A stretch of DNA of 64,000 nucleotides from CAITNM01 sp021298215 (GTDB taxonomy: Bacteria > Pseudomonadota > Alphaproteobacteria > Paracaedibacterales > CAITNM01): NCBI GenBank assembly GCA_046309815.1, contig JBKCOJ010000003.1:57083-121082 (forward strand). The letters run 5' to 3'. The notes below the pieces were generated by a model. It did no database searches. It was not told the DNA's origin and saw only the letters and a program-made list of their open reading frames with translations. This document shows, piece after piece, positions 61,709-64,000 of this stretch (position 1 is the first letter of the stretch; every line of letters begins with the position of its first letter). A program made the position numbers and the translations under genes.

Positions 61709-62090
61709 TGAAATGTTTCCCTAAAGCATGCAGCGCTTCATCCAACGTGCTAATTGGTTGGTCGTCTTCTAATTGTTGTTTTTTACTTTGCCTTTTGATT
61801 TGACCCTGAGTCGTTTTAATACCTGCAATATAAGGTGATCCAAAAAATTGATTAATGCGTTGAAGTAATATTGGCTCTACATAGCGTGCTGTAGCCATGC
61901 CTGAAGAGGTGGTTACAAGCTTCAATATTTTGCCCGTTGTATGATTATAAATCTCAACAGGCGTAAAACCTTTGGAAAATTCAACGCCTACAATAGTTTC
62001 CCAATCATGCAGGAGCATAGCTTCTTTATAAGCTTTTTGAGAGCGTAATGGCTTTAAGGTACGCGATATTAGGTATTGAAGAGTCGCCAT
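61701..62090 (-). CDS. DUF721/DciA-like protein
   Basis: 129 residues. The KH-like DUF721 core is seen in LLHDWETIVGVEFSKGFTPV and TTSSGMATARYVEPILLQRINQFFGSPYI (in two parts). DciA-type proteins help load the replicative helicase DnaB in many bacteria that lack DnaC. It overlaps tatC by eight bases. The Lys/Gln-rich tail is unusual but short. Confidence 0.78.
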   Translation of the reverse strand: MATLQYLISRTLKPLRSQKAYKEAMLLHDWETIVGVEFSKGFTPVEIYNHTTGKILKLVTTSSGMATARYVEPILLQRINQFFGSPYIAGIKTTQGQIKRQSKKQQLEDDQPISTLDEALHALGKHFNG

Positions 62091-62151
62091 TAAAAAATGA
62101 AGCTGAGAAATTGTCCAATAGTAGCATAGATAAATTAATTCAAGATAGTTT

Positions 62152-63006
62152 TTATACTTTTTTCTTAATTTGTTCCACTACCTTTTGCCAAAATTGCCTA
62201 ATTTCCTCTTCTGAAATATCTTTTGATGCGTAGTCAAAAGCACCTTGATATTCAATACCAACGTATTGCATTTCAGGGAAATCTTTTGAGAGTGCATCAC
62301 GCACATCTTCAAGATTTTTCTTTTTATCATCAACAAAAATCACAATTTTTGGCACATACCCGCTGCCATACAGCTTGCCTTTTTCCATGCCCACTTGCTT
62401 TAGAAAAGCAGACAGAACTTTACCTTTTCCTATCCCACTTTGCTCGCCATTTGCAGATAAAACACCATCATAAAGGGTTGGGTAACCATCAACATACAAA
62501 GGAAAATTCATATAAGGAACAACACGCCCTTGAAAGGAAAAATTGAATCCCATTTTTTGTAGAGCATCACGTCGCTTAAAAATAATCTTATTTTTATCAT
62601 CTTTCCAAGAACCTGTAAGAGTAGCTGTTAGCGCAATAACTTTTACACCTTTGTTCTGCATTGCTTTAATAATCGCTGGAGAGTCTTTTTCAATAAGTCG
62701 TTGAGAAAGTGTAAGGGTTGAGGTAGCAAGCTTGTCGCGTTGTTCAGGTGTAAGTTCATCCCTAATATCCTTCATCACCTTTTGGTGTTTTCTTAAATTA
62801 GGATAAAATGTTGCTGGATGATCAGGCTGTGTTAGAGTCATATCGATATCAAAAACTACTAATACATTTTCAGGCGATTCAGTTTTTAATATCTCATCAA
62901 GTTTCTGCTGCACTTCTTGGATAGAATTCACCGATACAAAGGGGGGTTCTTGATTGCATCCTTGCAGTAATAAAGCCGATATTAGCGTAAAAATTTTTGA
63001 AAACAT
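62152..63006 (-). CDS. DUF2608 family HAD-like lipoprotein
   Basis: 284 residues. Lipoprotein signal (LLLQGC, Cys16) predicts an envelope anchor. The HAD-type nucleophile motif is FDIDMTL with two Asp, a conserved Thr is in VIALTAT, and VIFVDDKKKNLEDV is the final acidic motif. DUF2608 proteins are common in Legionella and other intracellular bacteria; phosphatase activity is plausible but not shown. It starts one base inside the stop of the preceding gene. Confidence 0.83.
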   Translation of the reverse strand: MFSKIFTLISALLLQGCNQEPPFVSVNSIQEVQQKLDEILKTESPENVLVVFDIDMTLTQPDHPATFYPNLRKHQKVMKDIRDELTPEQRDKLATSTLTLSQRLIEKDSPAIIKAMQNKGVKVIALTATLTGSWKDDKNKIIFKRRDALQKMGFNFSFQGRVVPYMNFPLYVDGYPTLYDGVLSANGEQSGIGKGKVLSAFLKQVGMEKGKLYGSGYVPKIVIFVDDKKKNLEDVRDALSKDFPEMQYVGIEYQGAFDYASKDISEEEIRQFWQKVVEQIKKKV

Positions 63007-63863
63007 TATTTTCTGTTTGGATTGGTTAAAGCTCGTTGAATTCTCTCAAAAGCGAATGCTCGGCGCAAGAGGGGTTGTTGTTTTATTATTGCAAGAGCTT
63101 CTTCTACATTTTTTTCTGGCGATACTTCTGCATAATTTTGCGCCAAGCTTTCTTGGATTTGTTCAATTGTTTTAGGGCCATCTTTAAAAAGTGGACCAAA
63201 ACCTACGCATAGAATATCTACCCCTTTAAATCCAATACAAAATACATTCTCACCGCGCCCATAGCCTATAGAATATTTATCATAATCAGGATGGCCGAAA
63301 ATATATAAAAAATCACATATTTGAACTTGATAGATATATCCAACAGATGAAAAATCATCATAAATATACTTAATTACTTCAGATTTTAGTGACTCCCCAC
63401 CCAACTCTCTAATGATAACACTTCGTATATGATTGACTCTTATATCTGAAAATAAACTAGACATTACGGCATGCTTGGTAATTTCAGCAGCAGCGGTACA
63501 ATCACAGACTAATCTATCTGTAAAAGATTTAATACCGCGGATAGACTCTGAAAGATGCTCTTCTCTTTTAGGCATAATAAAGCGTATCACCGAATTTTTA
63601 TGAGAAGCTGTTGTTACTTCCCATGTATCGGGAATATTAAAATTCTGTTGTGTGCGAGTTTTTTCATCAAGTAGAGGAAATTCACCAATTTTATTGAGAT
63701 GCAAGTAGATACTAAAAATAATTTTAGAAGCTTTGATTCGCATTTCATATTCAGAATTATCCATAGTTCTGCAAGGCCCAATAATAGCAAAATTATCGGC
63801 ACAATATAAACTCGAGAAAAATATAAAAATACCAATGGAGAAACGCATATAATCAATATTCAT
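63006..63863 (-). CDS. Secreted protein, possibly transglutaminase-like (Tgl type)
   Basis: 285 residues. A signal peptide near the N terminus (FSIGIFIFFSSLYCAD) predicts export. A segment resembles bacterial Tgl transglutaminase: LVCDCTAAAEI (Cys120 and Cys122) in the place of the Tgl active Cys, GHPDY near residue 190, and GYGRGENVFCIG with Glu205 in the place of the Tgl active-site GENV. The Tgl YFGHGIG is replaced by CVGFGP, so the His is missing. Function is an inference and may be lost. It heads the minus-strand run and overlaps the next gene by one base. Confidence 0.5.
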   Translation of the reverse strand: MNIDYMRFSIGIFIFFSSLYCADNFAIIGPCRTMDNSEYEMRIKASKIIFSIYLHLNKIGEFPLLDEKTRTQQNFNIPDTWEVTTASHKNSVIRFIMPKREEHLSESIRGIKSFTDRLVCDCTAAAEITKHAVMSSLFSDIRVNHIRSVIIRELGGESLKSEVIKYIYDDFSSVGYIYQVQICDFLYIFGHPDYDKYSIGYGRGENVFCIGFKGVDILCVGFGPLFKDGPKTIEQIQESLAQNYAEVSPEKNVEEALAIIKQQPLLRRAFAFERIQRALTNPNRK

Positions 63864-63965
63864 TATTCAGCACAATATAAATACGTTAGAAGGAATTAGC
63901 AATGGAGAAGATAATAGATGAGATAGAGGGGCAAGCAGAGAGATCACAAGCAAGGAGTTGATGCG

Positions 63966-64000
63966 AGGAGATTTGGTGAGGACCTACTTTCCCGGCGCTT
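63966..64000 (-). rRNA. rrf: 5S rRNA, 3' end, cut by the window edge
   Basis: On the minus strand the last bases read CGCCGGGAAAGTAGGTC and then CTCACCAAATCTCC. This matches the 3' end of alphaproteobacterial 5S rRNA (GGGAGAGTAGGTC followed by helix I). The rest of the gene and presumably an rRNA operon lie to the right. The end position is approximate. Confidence 0.72.

Overview
This 64 kb window is chromosomal DNA of an AT-rich alphaproteobacterium that most likely lives inside other cells. Alphaproteobacterial markers are a nuo block from nuoC to nuoK, the FliX and FlbD flagellar regulators, rpsF-rpsR-(DUF2232)-rplI, and the serS-surE-nlpD order. The intracellular habit is inferred from an NTT-type nucleotide (ATP/ADP) translocase, many genes for exported proteins of unknown function, a secreted eukaryote-type tyrosine phosphatase, and a papain-like protease. 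A motile bacterium with a nucleotide translocase fits the Holosporales-like protist symbionts best, but that placement is an inference and was not tested by phylogeny.

Layout. 1-2.3 kb: exported or accessory genes (papain-family peptidase end, DUF1796-like protein, orphan YafQ toxin and a decayed second copy). 2.4-5.6 kb: hisC-recG. 5.8-8.1 kb: two related secreted proteins. 8.1-13 kb: FMN reductase, fliX, a lipoprotein, the nucleotide translocase and a secreted 2-oxoglutarate oxygenase. 13.1-21.2 kb: nuoCDEFGHIJK. 21.2-22.7 kb: an amino-acid-binding lipoprotein and a methyltransferase. 22.9-30.1 kb: fliF-fliG-fliH-fliN-flbD-flhA. 30.2-31.8 kb: an unusual lipoprotein-type uracil phosphoribosyltransferase and recO. 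31.8-37.3 kb: tRNA-Ala(GGC), a methyltransferase, frataxin, an MsbA-like ABC exporter, an EptA-like transferase and the secreted tyrosine phosphatase. 37.4-40.8 kb: DnaA box, dnaA, dnaN, trmB. 40.8-46.2 kb: a two-domain parvulin lipoprotein, secA, fabG. 46.4-50.5 kb: rocD and a MutT-type nudix gene among secreted unknowns. 50.6-54.3 kb: smr, aspC, a frameshifted methyltransferase, csaA and an exported methyltransferase. 54.4-56.6 kb: ribosomal proteins S6, S18 and L9. 56.6-63.9 kb: a tight minus-strand run of a Tgl-like secreted protein, a DUF2608 lipoprotein, DUF721/DciA, tatC, serS, surE, nlpD and murJ. The window ends in the 3' end of a minus-strand 5S rRNA.

Housekeeping genes sit in compact operons with 1-8 base overlaps. 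Between them lie single genes for exported proteins. Several belong to families that normally work in the cytoplasm (uracil phosphoribosyltransferase, 2OG oxygenase, methyltransferase, tyrosine phosphatase) but here carry an N-terminal Sec or lipoprotein signal. Together with the nucleotide translocase and the amino-acid-binding lipoprotein this suggests a cell that works on and scavenges from its host's cytoplasm. No CRISPR array, insertion sequence, prophage or integrase was seen, and no gene-free stretch exceeds about 215 bases.
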